From contig VRUL01000010.1 of assembly GCA_019456145.1 (NCBI GenBank), positions 1 to 64,000 on the forward strand: a stretch of DNA of 64,000 nt, written 5' to 3'. The position numbers were made by a program, and so were the translations under genes. The notes beneath the pieces were generated by a model, which saw nothing but the letters and a program-made list of their open reading frames with translations, made no database searches and had not been told where the DNA came from. The DNA is from Planctomycetota bacterium (GTDB lineage Bacteria; Planctomycetota; Phycisphaerae; Sedimentisphaerales; Anaerobacaceae). Each line of letters opens with the position of its first letter. Position 1 is the stretch's first letter. Positions 6,363-15,253 of the stretch are shown here, piece by piece.

Positions 6363-7664
6363 ATGTTAAAGAAAAACTCTAAGCTTACGCGGCGCACTTT
6401 TTTGAAGCGTGCGGCGGCAGCGGCGGCGGTGCCTTATATCGTTCCTGCGACGGTATTCGGCCGGGGGGGAAAGGTGGCGCCGAGCGATCGGATTATCCTT
6501 GGCGGGATGGGGGTCGGTAACCGCGGCTCACATGACCTGCGGTGGATGCTGCCTGAAAAAGACGTTCAATTTGTGGCGATATGCGACGCGAAGAAATCCA
6601 GCAGGGAAAATGTCAAGCGGATTGTCGATACGCGGTACGGGAACAAGGATTGCAAGATGTACCGTGACATGCGGGAATTTTTGGCAGAGCGTACGGACAT
6701 CGACGTGCTGCTTATCGCTACGGGTGACAGGTGGCATTCGTTGGCGGCGATTATGGCAATGCGGGCGGGCAAGGACGTTTATTCTGAGAAGCCATCTTCG
6801 ATGACCATCGCGGAAGGCCAGGCGGTGGTGAAAACGGCGAGACGCTACCGGCGGATTTACCAGACGGGTACACAGCGGCTGAGCGAGGGAAACTTTACGT
6901 TCTGTAACGAGATGGTCCGATTAGGGCGGCTCGGCAAGGTACATACTGTCCGCGCCCATATCGCGCCGTGGGACGCGGCTGAAATGAGACATGACTGGCT
7001 GCCGGCGGAACCTCTACCGTCGAAAGAAGAAGTGGACTGGGACCAGTGGCTTGGGCCGTGTCCGTGGCGGCCTTATAACAAGGCCTACATCCGTGGGGCC
7101 TGGCGCGGCCACTACGATTTCCATACGAGCTGTATCGGCGAATGGGGGGCGCATACGTTCGCCCAGTGCCAGGTTGGTATGGGAGCCGGTGAGACTTCAG
7201 GGATCGAGTATAAGTATGTCAAGAACAAGACGGGGGACGGAATGGAGGTTCTTTTTGCCAGCGGTATAAAGATGGTTCTTCAGCTCAAAGGCTGGCGCGG
7301 CTCGTGCGGGCAAAAGTATGAAGGTACGGAGGGCTGGGTTTCAGCGGCGGACGGTTATTCGAAGCCTGACGTTTCATCTCCGGCGATGATGGATGACTTC
7401 AGGAAAATCGTCTATGACTACCAGGCGCGTACGCAGCGGCCGATGAGCCACGTTCGGAATTTGTTAGATTGCGTGAAGTCGCGAAGGCAGACTGTGGCCA
7501 ACCCGGTAGTGATGCACCGTGCCATGACTACGGTGCACGCGGCCAATATATGTATGTGGCTAAAGCGTGATTTGCGCTACGACCCGGTCAAAGAGGAATT
7601 TATCAACGACCCGGAAGCGAACCGGCTGCGTTCCCGTGCGATGCGTGATCCGTGGATCATCTGA
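6363..7664 (+). CDS. Tat-exported Gfo/Idh/MocA family oxidoreductase
   Basis: The protein has 433 residues. The N-terminus carries a twin-arginine signal (TRRTFLKRAAAAAAVPYIVPA). The Rossmann fold follows (IILGGMGVGNRGSHDLRW, with DVQFVAICDAKKSSRENV). It shows the family's DVLLIATGDRWHSLAA and the catalytic-loop EKPSS, in place of the usual EKP. The C-terminal alpha/beta domain holds the substrate site (GEWGAHTFAQ). Such proteins oxidise or isomerise sugars and cyclitols with tightly held NAD in the periplasm. AGGAGACTGAA precedes the ATG. The downstream HEAT-repeat gene overlaps in spacing and is probably co-transcribed. The substrate cannot be predicted. Confidence 0.9.
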   Translation: MLKKNSKLTRRTFLKRAAAAAAVPYIVPATVFGRGGKVAPSDRIILGGMGVGNRGSHDLRWMLPEKDVQFVAICDAKKSSRENVKRIVDTRYGNKDCKMYRDMREFLAERTDIDVLLIATGDRWHSLAAIMAMRAGKDVYSEKPSSMTIAEGQAVVKTARRYRRIYQTGTQRLSEGNFTFCNEMVRLGRLGKVHTVRAHIAPWDAAEMRHDWLPAEPLPSKEEVDWDQWLGPCPWRPYNKAYIRGAWRGHYDFHTSCIGEWGAHTFAQCQVGMGAGETSGIEYKYVKNKTGDGMEVLFASGIKMVLQLKGWRGSCGQKYEGTEGWVSAADGYSKPDVSSPAMMDDFRKIVYDYQARTQRPMSHVRNLLDCVKSRRQTVANPVVMHRAMTTVHAANICMWLKRDLRYDPVKEEFINDPEANRLRSRAMRDPWII

Positions 7665-7699
7665 TGAGAGAATTTAATCCGAGAAAGGAAATCATAATC

Positions 7700-9658
7700 A
7701 TGTTGAAGTCAAGAATAAACATACTGGTGCTGATCACGTTGGTAGTGGCCCTTGCGGGACCATTGTTCGGGCAAACCATACCTCCTGCGGGCAGTGAGGG
7801 TAAACTGATAGCTGTTCTTAAATCCGACGCATCCCACAAGGAAAAGGCAGACGCGTGCCGTCACCTTGCTATCATCGGCACAAAAAAGGCCGTTGCGCCG
7901 TTAGCGGCGCTGCTCAGTGATGAGAAACTCTCACACATGGCGCGTTACGGCTTAGAGCCGAATCCTGACCCGGCTGTGGACAAATTCTTTCGTGGTTCAC
8001 TGGGTAAACTCAAAGGCCGACCTCTGGTCGGTGTAATAGGGAGCATCGGCGTTCGGCGCGATGTCAAGGCGGTCAGGCAATTGTCGTTGCTGCTGCGAAA
8101 TTCTGATGCGGAAGTGTCCCATGCGGCGGCGAGGGCTCTGGGTAAAATCGGTAACACGGCTGCTGCCGTTGCGATATCACGTATCGTTGAAGATGCACCT
8201 GCGGCCAATCAGCTCGCGCTGTGTGAAGGTCTGTTCCGCTGCGCAGAGTCGCTGGCGGCTGAAGGCCAAAGGAGTTTTGCGACCAAATTTTACGACCAAT
8301 TGCGGAGCTTGAAGGCGGCACACCAGGTTCGCGGGGGAGCTCTGCGCGGTGCGATAGTGACCCGCGGAAAAGACGGTTTGGCGCTGCTGCGTGAATATTT
8401 GCAGAGTAAAGACTATATTATGTTCTCGGCGGCGGTGCAGGCATCCCAGGAAATGAAGGGCAGCGAAGTGACCAAGGCGCTGACTGACGGTTTGGAGGGA
8501 CTGCCTGTGGACAATCAAATCCTGATTATCCATGCACTCGGGGAGCGCGGTGATGGGTCAGCGACTAATACGCTTTATGCTCTTGCCAAAAGCGGGGAGA
8601 AGCCGGTCCGCCTTGCAGCGATACGGTCGATACCGGAATTCCATACTTCGGGTTTGCAGCTTAGAGAATTATTCAACGACAGCGACAGTGATATTTCGAA
8701 AGCCGCTAAGGAAAGCTTCGGCGCGATGCACTCCGGAGAGGCGGATGCTGCTGTGATGGCGATGTTCAGGAGTAGTGACACCGATAAACAGCTAACGGCG
8801 CTGGACCTGATGGGCCGCCGGCGGATGACGGAAAGCGTACCGGTATTGCTGGAAGCCGCCCGCGATGCCGATCCTAAAGTGCATCGAGAAGTGTTTCGGA
8901 AAATCGGCGAGTTGGGCGGTCCGGAGCAATTGCCGTCACTGCTCAAATTGCTAATGGATGCTAATGACCCGCAAAGTACTGCCAGGGCGGGACAAGCTGT
9001 TATCGCTGTCTGCATGAAAGCCGATAATCCGGAATCTCTTACTGTAAAGTTCACGGACTTGATGGCCGAATCGAACCCTTATCAAAAGAGTTCTCTGGTT
9101 CGTATTCTCGGTGTAATTGGCGGACCGAAAGCCCTTGAGGCAGTACTGGCAGCGGTCGATGATTCCAACTACCGAGTCCGCGGGACCGCCATCCGCTCGC
9201 TTAGCACCTGGAAAAACACGAATGCGGCCCCTCACCTTCTCGAACTGGCCAAGACCCAGACCAATAAAGGAGCTAAAACGGTTTGTCTCCGGGCTTACCT
9301 TAGTATGGCCTCTCGCACGAGCATGCCGGGCGATAAGCGACTGTCGATGTGCCGTCAGGCCAAGGGTCTGGTAGAGCGAGATGACGAAAAGAAGCTTCTG
9401 CTCGGTGCGCTGGGTAACATCGATTCGACCGATGCGCTGGCGATGGTTATGCCTTATCTTGATGAGCCTGCTACGCGGCAGGAAGCGAGTATGGCCTCTT
9501 TGGCGATTTCCGAAAGGCTTTTGAAAGGGCGCGGCGCTTCGAGGGTGGCATCAAAGCTGATTAAGCCATTGGAGAAAGTGGCAAAGGTCACGACCGATGC
9601 CAAAACGGCGCAGCGGGCTAAAGGACTATTGAAGCAGGCGCAGAGCAAGGCAAAATAG
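7700..9658 (+). CDS. Exported HEAT-repeat protein
   Basis: The protein has about 652 residues. The ATG at 7700 is preferred over the one at 7652 because AAAGGAA lies 8 bases upstream and a signal peptide follows (NILVLITLVVALAGPLFG). The rest is a string of HEAT/PBS-lyase-like helical repeats (for example VSHAAARALGKIGNTAAAVAI, VHREVFRKIGELGGPEQLPSLLKLL, YRVRGTAIRSLSTW). Such solenoids act as protein-binding scaffolds. It sits directly after the Gfo/Idh/MocA gene, an arrangement common in Planctomycetota glycan loci, so a scaffolding role in the same pathway is inferred. No enzymatic motif is seen. Confidence 0.85.
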   Translation: MLKSRINILVLITLVVALAGPLFGQTIPPAGSEGKLIAVLKSDASHKEKADACRHLAIIGTKKAVAPLAALLSDEKLSHMARYGLEPNPDPAVDKFFRGSLGKLKGRPLVGVIGSIGVRRDVKAVRQLSLLLRNSDAEVSHAAARALGKIGNTAAAVAISRIVEDAPAANQLALCEGLFRCAESLAAEGQRSFATKFYDQLRSLKAAHQVRGGALRGAIVTRGKDGLALLREYLQSKDYIMFSAAVQASQEMKGSEVTKALTDGLEGLPVDNQILIIHALGERGDGSATNTLYALAKSGEKPVRLAAIRSIPEFHTSGLQLRELFNDSDSDISKAAKESFGAMHSGEADAAVMAMFRSSDTDKQLTALDLMGRRRMTESVPVLLEAARDADPKVHREVFRKIGELGGPEQLPSLLKLLMDANDPQSTARAGQAVIAVCMKADNPESLTVKFTDLMAESNPYQKSSLVRILGVIGGPKALEAVLAAVDDSNYRVRGTAIRSLSTWKNTNAAPHLLELAKTQTNKGAKTVCLRAYLSMASRTSMPGDKRLSMCRQAKGLVERDDEKKLLLGALGNIDSTDALAMVMPYLDEPATRQEASMASLAISERLLKGRGASRVASKLIKPLEKVAKVTTDAKTAQRAKGLLKQAQSKAK

Positions 9659-9698
9659 CGTCAACAAACAATGGAACCAGAACAGGAGATATAGCGAA

Positions 9699-9965
9699 AT
9701 GGACAGGAAGTTTGTCGAAGGTGTGCTGCTGAGGTGTTTCATACTTGGATTTGTGGTGTTGATCGTTTGGTTTTTGTTTTTCTTAATCGCAGGCGGGTTG
9801 ATCCACGATATCCACGGCAGCATGTTTAAACAAATCACCGACCGTCAGTTCGAAGTAATCCACTACTGCGGTATGGGACTGGTGAAGTTATTTGTGTCTG
9901 TGTTTTTTTTCATTCCATATATCGCGATGCGCTGGACGGGCAAAGGCCAGAAGCCGGCTGATTAG
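9699..9965 (+). CDS. Small membrane protein, DUF6868-like
   Basis: The protein has 88 residues with two predicted membrane segments (CFILGFVVLIVWFLFFLIAGGLI and YCGMGLVKLFVSVFFFIPYIAM). The loop between them (HDIHGSMFKQITDRQFEVIHY) matches what I recall of the DUF6868 family, so the assignment is from memory. Function unknown. The ribosome binding site (CAGGAGATATAGCGAA) is good. It lies 41 bp after the HEAT gene and 27 bp before the C_GCAxxG_C_C gene, consistent with one transcript. Confidence 0.7.
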   Translation: MDRKFVEGVLLRCFILGFVVLIVWFLFFLIAGGLIHDIHGSMFKQITDRQFEVIHYCGMGLVKLFVSVFFFIPYIAMRWTGKGQKPAD

Positions 9966-9991
9966 CAGATTAAGCAAATTAGGGAGACAAT

Positions 9992-10423
9992 ATGAGTAAA
10001 GTCCAGGAAGCCGTGTCGGCTCATAAAGAAGGATTAAACTGTTCTCAGTCGATTGTGGGCACTTACGGGCCTGAGTATGGTCTGTCACAGCTCGACTTGC
10101 TTCGAGTGAGTTGTGGATTTGGCGGCGGGATGTGTCACGGGGACACCTGCGGGGCTGTAACCGGGGCCTTGATGGTTCTGGGTTTGCGTTACGGCCCTAA
10201 AGACGTATCTGATACCTCTGCCAAGACTGATGTTAATCCCAAGGTTACTGAGTTTTATTTGCGCTTCAAGTCTCGCTGCGGTTACATTAATTGCCGCGAT
10301 CTTCTTGGCTGTGATATTAGTACTGCCGAAGGCATGGAACAGGCCAGAAAAGACAATATCAAAGAGACTGTCTGCCCCAGGATGGTGCAGACCGCCGCAG
10401 AGATTCTGGAAGAGATGAGCTGA
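9992..10423 (+). CDS. C_GCAxxG_C_C family cysteine-rich protein
   Basis: The protein has 143 residues. It shows the family's cysteine pattern: NCSQSIV near residue 18, CGFGGGMCHGDTCGAVTGAL in the middle, then CGYINCRDLLGCD and CPRMV. These proteins are thought to bind a metal or act in redox chemistry, but their role is unproven. No signal peptide is present, so it acts in the cytoplasm. AGGGAGACAAT precedes the ATG. Confidence 0.9.
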   Translation: MSKVQEAVSAHKEGLNCSQSIVGTYGPEYGLSQLDLLRVSCGFGGGMCHGDTCGAVTGALMVLGLRYGPKDVSDTSAKTDVNPKVTEFYLRFKSRCGYINCRDLLGCDISTAEGMEQARKDNIKETVCPRMVQTAAEILEEMS

Positions 10424-10492
10424 TTAGCCGCTTAAGTTGCCGTCGTTTTTTTTGCGAAGCCGCCTTTTATTTTTTTAACGGTGGAGAGGGCC

Positions 10493-11497
10493 GTGGTTAG
10501 TAAAAAGTTATTCTTTACAGCTTTTGTTCTTGGTCTGTTTGTTGTCCATTCGGTATCGGGTGGAAAGACCAATTCTGATAAGGCAATTGACTTTTCTGAA
10601 ATTAAGTCTCCTATTGTTTTGCGGGGTGATTCGAAGACGGCATATCGTGACCCGGCTGCGCTGTATCACGACGGGAAGTTTTATCTTTTTTATACACTTG
10701 TTCGAACAGAGGCCGATGGGCTGATTTATTCTTACACGGCGGTAAGTACATCGCGCGATCTGCAGAACTGGTCGGCATCGAGGATTATCACGCCGAAGGG
10801 ACAGCATCTGAACTATTCAAGTCCGGGGAATGTGGTGCGCTTCGGGGACGAATGGATTCTGTGTTTGCAGACCTATCCGCGCTTGAAGTATCGGCGTGGT
10901 GATAAGCTGCGTTGGGCGGACGGGAGCGCGCGTTTGTTTATCATGCGAAGTAAGGACCTGGAGCGCTGGAGCGAGCCGGAACTGCTGCGTGTCAAGGGGC
11001 CGGGGGTGGCGGTGGAGAAGATGGGGCGGATGATTGACCCATACCTTATCGAAGATCAGGACAAGGCCGGCAAATGGTGGTGCTTTTACAAGCAAAGGGG
11101 GGTGAGTCTTTCGTGGTCTTATGATCTGGCGAACTGGACATATTTCGGGCGAGCCGACAGCGGCGAAAACGTGTGCGTTCTGGTTGATAGTGACGAGTAT
11201 GTGCTCTTTCATTCTCCGGGCAATGGGATTGGAGTTAAGCGTTCGAAGGATTTGAAACAATGGCGCAACGTCGACGGTCTAATCACGCTCGGTCAGAAGC
11301 AGTGGCGGTGGGCGGAAACCAGAATCACAGCGGGAGTTGTGCTGGATTTACGCAAAGAAACCGGCATTGGCAGGTACGTGATGTTTTTTCATGGGGGCGG
11401 GCCCGGCAAGAACAAAACTCAGGAGAACGTAGATGCCAATTGCTCTTTAGGTATTGCATGGAGCGATGACCTGAAGAACTGGGATTGGCCGAGATAA
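10493..11497 (+). CDS. Secreted glycoside hydrolase, GH43-like five-bladed propeller
   Basis: The protein has about 334 residues. The GTG at 10493 fits best with GGAGAGGG just upstream; the GTG at 10481 would lie in that binding site. A signal peptide follows (LFFTAFVLGLFVVHSVSGG). The body shows clan GH-F/J features: YRDPAALYHDGKFYLFYT near residue 50, with Asp as probable base, MIDPYLIEDQDKAGKWWCFYK near 180, and repeated SKDLxxW blade motifs. It probably acts on arabinose-, xylose- or galactose-containing glycans. The exact family (GH43, 117 or related) is uncertain. It ends the gene run that starts at 6363. Confidence 0.75.
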   Translation: MVSKKLFFTAFVLGLFVVHSVSGGKTNSDKAIDFSEIKSPIVLRGDSKTAYRDPAALYHDGKFYLFYTLVRTEADGLIYSYTAVSTSRDLQNWSASRIITPKGQHLNYSSPGNVVRFGDEWILCLQTYPRLKYRRGDKLRWADGSARLFIMRSKDLERWSEPELLRVKGPGVAVEKMGRMIDPYLIEDQDKAGKWWCFYKQRGVSLSWSYDLANWTYFGRADSGENVCVLVDSDEYVLFHSPGNGIGVKRSKDLKQWRNVDGLITLGQKQWRWAETRITAGVVLDLRKETGIGRYVMFFHGGGPGKNKTQENVDANCSLGIAWSDDLKNWDWPR

Positions 11498-11527
11498 GAA
11501 TTTGTCAGATCGGATAGGGTCTTAGAG

Positions 11528-11549
11528 ACTCTTAGTCTAAAGAGTTTTT
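11528..11549 (+). terminator. Possible intrinsic terminator
   Basis: ACTCTT, a 6-base loop, then AAGAGT followed by four T residues, 31 bp after the GH43-like stop codon. The stem is short, so this is a weak call. Confidence 0.4.
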
Positions 11550-11827
11550 GCATTGTGGTCAATATCCTGGTAAATTTCCCGATTAAAAGCAAGCGGCCCG
11601 GGGATTTGATTTATTCACACCCCCCTGCCCAAATACCCCTGAAGTATCTCTTTGCCGGGTTTTTACCGGATTATTTTCCCCCGGCCTTTGCCTTAAAGCC
11701 CCAGCTTCCGGGATACTGAAAAAATTATTACAAAATTTTGTAACTAAAAAGCTTTGACCAACGTCTATATATATGAATGAAATGAATGCTAATAATGAGT
11801 TATATGAATAGAAAGAGGCCCAAAGCC

Positions 11828-12016
11828 ATGTATTCACAAGATGTAGCAAAAATAGGCCACAAGGCGAAACGTGAAACTGAGGCTTTTATAAATAACTATA
11901 TTAACGACCCGGCTAAAGGATGGCCGAGACTCAGTAACTGCGGCTTAGTTCCCATCAGATATCATCAACAACATATTCAAAGACATGACAGAAGGCAGAT
12001 TCTCTTAACAAGATAA
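11828..12016 (+). CDS. Possible small protein, perhaps frameshifted
   Basis: A 62-residue frame starts at an ATG with AGAGG upstream and reads MYSQDVAKIGHKAKRETEAF. After residue ~45 the basic, His/Gln-rich sequence looks out of frame. The +1 frame there reads SDIINNIFKDMTEGRFS, which is more protein-like. This could be a gene broken by one indel, or a chance ORF. It is the only candidate in the 630 bases between the GH43-like gene and the sulfatase. I do not recognise a family. Confidence 0.3.
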   Translation: MYSQDVAKIGHKAKRETEAFINNYINDPAKGWPRLSNCGLVPIRYHQQHIQRHDRRQILLTR

Positions 12017-12127
12017 GTGGTGATTATTGATTCTACTATTTTTCTGTGATTTCTTTAATCCCGCCCCAAAGACCTCCGAATAATCTATATGTTGAGTGAG
12101 TAAAAGATTTTCTTACAACACTATCAC

Positions 12128-13501
12128 CTACAAGGCATCTTTTGCTTTTTCCTGTTCGAAGTATTGTAAAAGTTTCTTTTTCCTGTCTGGCATCCTGTCG
12201 GCAAGGTCATTTTCTTCGCAGGGGTCGTCGTTTAAGTTATAGAGTTCCCAAACGGCCTTTCTGTCGTCTCGCAGAATCTTCCATGGGCCGCGGCGCAGAG
12301 CCACGCGATTTCGCTTTGCACCCCATACCCAATACAACTGCCGATCCAAATGCTGCTTTTCCCGGCCAATAATAAACGGCCAAATATTCAGTCCGTCCCA
12401 CTTAGCATCTGCCTCCGGTGAGAATCCGAGCAGTGCCGCCAGCGTGGGCATCCAGTCTACGGCATGCATGGGTTGAGTGACCTTACGCGGTTTGACTTTT
12501 CCCGGGAAGTTCACAAAAGCAGGTACACGTATACCCCCTTCGTATACGTGGGTCTTTCCGCTCCTTAACGGCTTATTCAGGCTGAAGCCTTCTGAGAGGG
12601 CAGGGTCGGGGGGCGGATAATTGCCTCCCCCGTACTTTCCGTGAATACCGCCGTTATCCGAAAGGAAAATAACGAGGGTGTTCTCCCGTTGTTTTGTTTT
12701 ATCGAGGGCATCGATGATTTTTCCAATGCAGTTGTCAAGATGAGTAATTGCAGCAGCCATGAGCCTTCTGTCAGGATTTTTGATATGGTCGTACAGAGTG
12801 ATTAACCTGTGGCCGGCCACCAGGGGGGTGTGGACGCTGTGATAGGGTACATAAAGGAAAAAAGGCCTGGTGTGTTTTTTCCTGATCCAGCTTACAGATT
12901 CCTTTGTCACCAAATCGGTTGCATGTCCAACCTCGTCTATAAATTCATGATTGCGGTGCCATGTCTTGCGGTACGGGCTGTTTAGACGATACCGGTGATC
13001 GTACATGCCAACGGCACCAGCGAGCGAGCCGTGACTGTGGTCGAATCCATAATGATTAGGACCCCATTGTGGTTTGGAACCCATGTGCCATTTTCCGCTG
13101 ATGGCTGTTTCGTAGCCAAGTGATTTCAACATCGAAGCCATCGTTAATGTCCCTATCGGGTATGCCTGATTATTAGATGCCTGGGTGCAGTGATTTCCAA
13201 AACGACTGGGGTAACGGCCGGTCATCAGTGCAACGCGCGTGGGTGTACACTGAGGCTGTACGTAATGGCAGTCCAACTCGACTCCAGTCCGGACCAGACC
13301 GTCAATGACTGGGGTTTTAAGATTCGGATTATGGTAGCCGACATCCCCCCAGCCCATATCGTCTGCGACAATAAGGACGATGTTCGGCTTTTTAGGATTG
13401 TCTGTTCGAGATGATTGAGCGAGCAATCGCGGTGCAAATAAAAACAAGGGGCCGTATTTGCCAATCGAACACAGAAAGCTTCGTCTTGTAACTTGATTCA
13501 T
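12128..13501 (-). CDS. Formylglycine sulfatase, Tat-exported
   Basis: The protein has 457 residues. The N-terminus has a twin-arginine-like signal (VTRRSFLCSIGKYGPLFLFA). The alkaline-phosphatase-superfamily metal site is seen in IVLIVADDMGWGD, with Asp47/Asp48 as ligands. Cys85 of CTPTR is the residue converted to formylglycine, within QCTPTRVALMTGRYP. HMGSKPQWGP and VIFLSDNGG supply further active-site residues. It hydrolyses a sulfate ester, probably of a marine sulfated polysaccharide, in the periplasm. AGGAGAG precedes the ATG. It is complete in length for the S1 family. The gene runs opposite to its neighbours. Confidence 0.93.
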   Translation of the reverse strand: MNQVTRRSFLCSIGKYGPLFLFAPRLLAQSSRTDNPKKPNIVLIVADDMGWGDVGYHNPNLKTPVIDGLVRTGVELDCHYVQPQCTPTRVALMTGRYPSRFGNHCTQASNNQAYPIGTLTMASMLKSLGYETAISGKWHMGSKPQWGPNHYGFDHSHGSLAGAVGMYDHRYRLNSPYRKTWHRNHEFIDEVGHATDLVTKESVSWIRKKHTRPFFLYVPYHSVHTPLVAGHRLITLYDHIKNPDRRLMAAAITHLDNCIGKIIDALDKTKQRENTLVIFLSDNGGIHGKYGGGNYPPPDPALSEGFSLNKPLRSGKTHVYEGGIRVPAFVNFPGKVKPRKVTQPMHAVDWMPTLAALLGFSPEADAKWDGLNIWPFIIGREKQHLDRQLYWVWGAKRNRVALRRGPWKILRDDRKAVWELYNLNDDPCEENDLADRMPDRKKKLLQYFEQEKAKDAL

Positions 13502-13945
13502 GTTTATACTCTCCTGGCCATGATTAGAAGTTCGAGTTATGCAATTACCTTTACACTGGCCTTAGAATACCACAATCATGGCAAAGAATCCAGCAGAATA
13601 GATTCGCAGGAGATTGTTGAATTCGCCCTCCAACGGGGTGATGAATTATATCATATATGTAATTGACGTTAAGGAAAATCGTTATTAGCGGTTTGTGAAA
13701 GAGTATATCCCCGACTACGAGATTTGGTGAGATGGGTTTAAACAGTTCTGCTCTTCTATTGTATGCCGGCGGCGAATGGATTATAATCACAATCGGTCGA
13801 ATTGACCGCCGGTTCAGTTTGAATCGCGGCAGTTGGTGCGATTTGTCCGGTGTATGTGTTGGGCCTGTCATAAGACAGGGACAGAGAGTATAATATTTGC
13901 ATAGATACTTGTAAATGATATTGGAGCATATTGGAGGTATAGAAA
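13502..13945. other. Intergenic region between divergent genes
   Basis: The 444 bases separate the sulfatase (leftward) from the membrane-protein/LemA operon (rightward). Reading frames here have no ribosome binding site or recognisable product. The right part holds the promoter/inverted repeat at 13864-13894; nothing else is seen. Confidence 0.6.
13864..13894 (+). promoter_or_regulatory. Promoter -10 with upstream inverted repeat
   Basis: A consensus TATAAT lies at 13889-13894. The inverted repeat CCTGTC-ATAA-GACAGG (13864-13879) sits just upstream, where an operator or extended hairpin could act. No good -35 box at 17 bp is visible, which would fit an activator-dependent promoter for the 13946 gene. 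Confidence 0.4.
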
Positions 13946-14626
13946 GTGCCATTTCTGATTATAGTGGGCGTTGTTGCTCTCATCGTTGTCATTGTTGTCA
14001 TTGGGATTTTAGCCCACATCAGCGCCAAGAAACGGCGTGAGGCCATGGCTGCCCTGGCGATGCGTCTGGGTCTGCGGTTCGATCCCGACAAGAATCGGGA
14101 GCTTGCTCGGCGGTATCAGTTTCTGAACAAACTCCGGTCGGGCTCGAATCGCTACGCATATAATATCCTCTCGGGCAACAACGAGGGACACGAGGTGACG
14201 CTGTTTGACTACCACTATGAAACGCATTCCACAGACTCCAAGGGACGCAGGCAAACGCACCATCACTATTTTTCCTTTTTCATTCTCAGTCTGCCGGGGG
14301 CCTTCCCGGAGCTGACCATCGGCAAAGAGGGATTCTTCTCGAAGATCGGCCAGGCACTTGGTTATGATGATATCGATTTCGAGTCGCATGAATTTTCCCG
14401 GAAGTTCTGTGTGCGATCCAAGGACAAGAAATTCGCCTATGATTTTTGCAACGGACGTATGATTGAGTACCTCTTATCGAATACCGATCTGACAATAGAG
14501 ATCGAGGGTGAAGCACTTGCGATTTCGTTCAGCGGCCGTTTATCACCTGAGAAGATAGAGCCGAATCTTAAACGGCTCATCAGGGTCCGGTCGCTGATGC
14601 CTGAATACCTTTTTTCCCGGAGATAA
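13946..14626 (+). CDS. Membrane-anchored protein of unknown function, DUF3137-like
   Basis: The protein has 226 residues. GTG start with TTGGAGG upstream. One N-terminal membrane helix (LIIVGVVALIVVIVVIGILAHI) is followed by a cytoplasmic domain. The segments LRFDPDKNRELARRYQFLNKL, EVTLFDYHY and SFFILSLPG suggest a compact alpha/beta domain like those found next to LemA. The LemA gene starts 3 bp after the stop, so the two are almost surely co-translated and may act together at the membrane. No catalytic residues are recognised. Confidence 0.75.
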   Translation: MPFLIIVGVVALIVVIVVIGILAHISAKKRREAMAALAMRLGLRFDPDKNRELARRYQFLNKLRSGSNRYAYNILSGNNEGHEVTLFDYHYETHSTDSKGRRQTHHHYFSFFILSLPGAFPELTIGKEGFFSKIGQALGYDDIDFESHEFSRKFCVRSKDKKFAYDFCNGRMIEYLLSNTDLTIEIEGEALAISFSGRLSPEKIEPNLKRLIRVRSLMPEYLFSRR

Positions 14627-14628
14627 TT

Positions 14629-15189
14629 ATGCCGATACTACTGATATTCGTTGGGATTATCATATTTTTTCCGGTCATTTACATCGTCCTAACCTACAAT
14701 ACTTTAGTTGCCTTGCGAAACCATATACGCGACGCCTGGAGCAACATCGACACGGAGCTGAAGCGGCGGTACGACCTGATTCCCAATCTTGTTAGCACGG
14801 TCAAGGGATACGCGGGGCATGAAAAGGGAGTCCTGGAGCGTGTCACCGAGCTTCGTGCGCGGTGCCTTGAGAGCAAGGGGGCACCGCAGGAGCAGGCCGT
14901 GGACGAGGGCCAATTGGTCGAGGCCTTGAAAAAACTTTTATTAGTCGTAGAAAATTACCCCAAGTTGAAAGCGGACCAGCATTTTCTTGAACTGCAGCGT
15001 GAGCTTGTAAATACTGAAGACCGCATCCAGGCCGCCCGCCGTTTCTTCAACGGCAATGTTCGCGACTATCGCAATAAGTGCGAAGCTTTCCCGAGCAGCG
15101 TTATCGCCGGTATATTCGGCTTTGAGCCGCGCGATTACTTCCACGTAAGCCCATCGGTCCGCGAAGTGCCGGATATGGACTTTGGATAA
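14629..15189 (+). CDS. lemA: LemA family protein
   Basis: The protein has 186 residues. An N-terminal membrane segment (ILLIFVGIIIFFPVIYIVLTY) is followed by the LemA signature: RDAWSNIDTELKRRYDLIPNLV, TVKGYAGHEKGVLERV and, near the end, EDRIQAARRFFNGNVRDYNxx-type sequence (here RDYRNKCEAFPSSVIAGIFGF). LemA proteins are helical membrane-anchored proteins of unclear function, often paired with a membrane partner. It is tightly coupled to the 13946 gene. Confidence 0.93.
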   Translation: MPILLIFVGIIIFFPVIYIVLTYNTLVALRNHIRDAWSNIDTELKRRYDLIPNLVSTVKGYAGHEKGVLERVTELRARCLESKGAPQEQAVDEGQLVEALKKLLLVVENYPKLKADQHFLELQRELVNTEDRIQAARRFFNGNVRDYRNKCEAFPSSVIAGIFGFEPRDYFHVSPSVREVPDMDFG

Positions 15190-15253
15190 TCCAAATACCG
15201 TTCGGGCCAACATCAGAACAGAGAACTTAGTGTACATAAAAGGAGTAGGACGC

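Noticed and set aside
13551..13952. Leftward ORF of 133 codons between the sulfatase and the LemA operon
   Set aside because: No ribosome binding site, low-complexity residues and no recognisable motif; it overlaps the likely promoter of the rightward operon.
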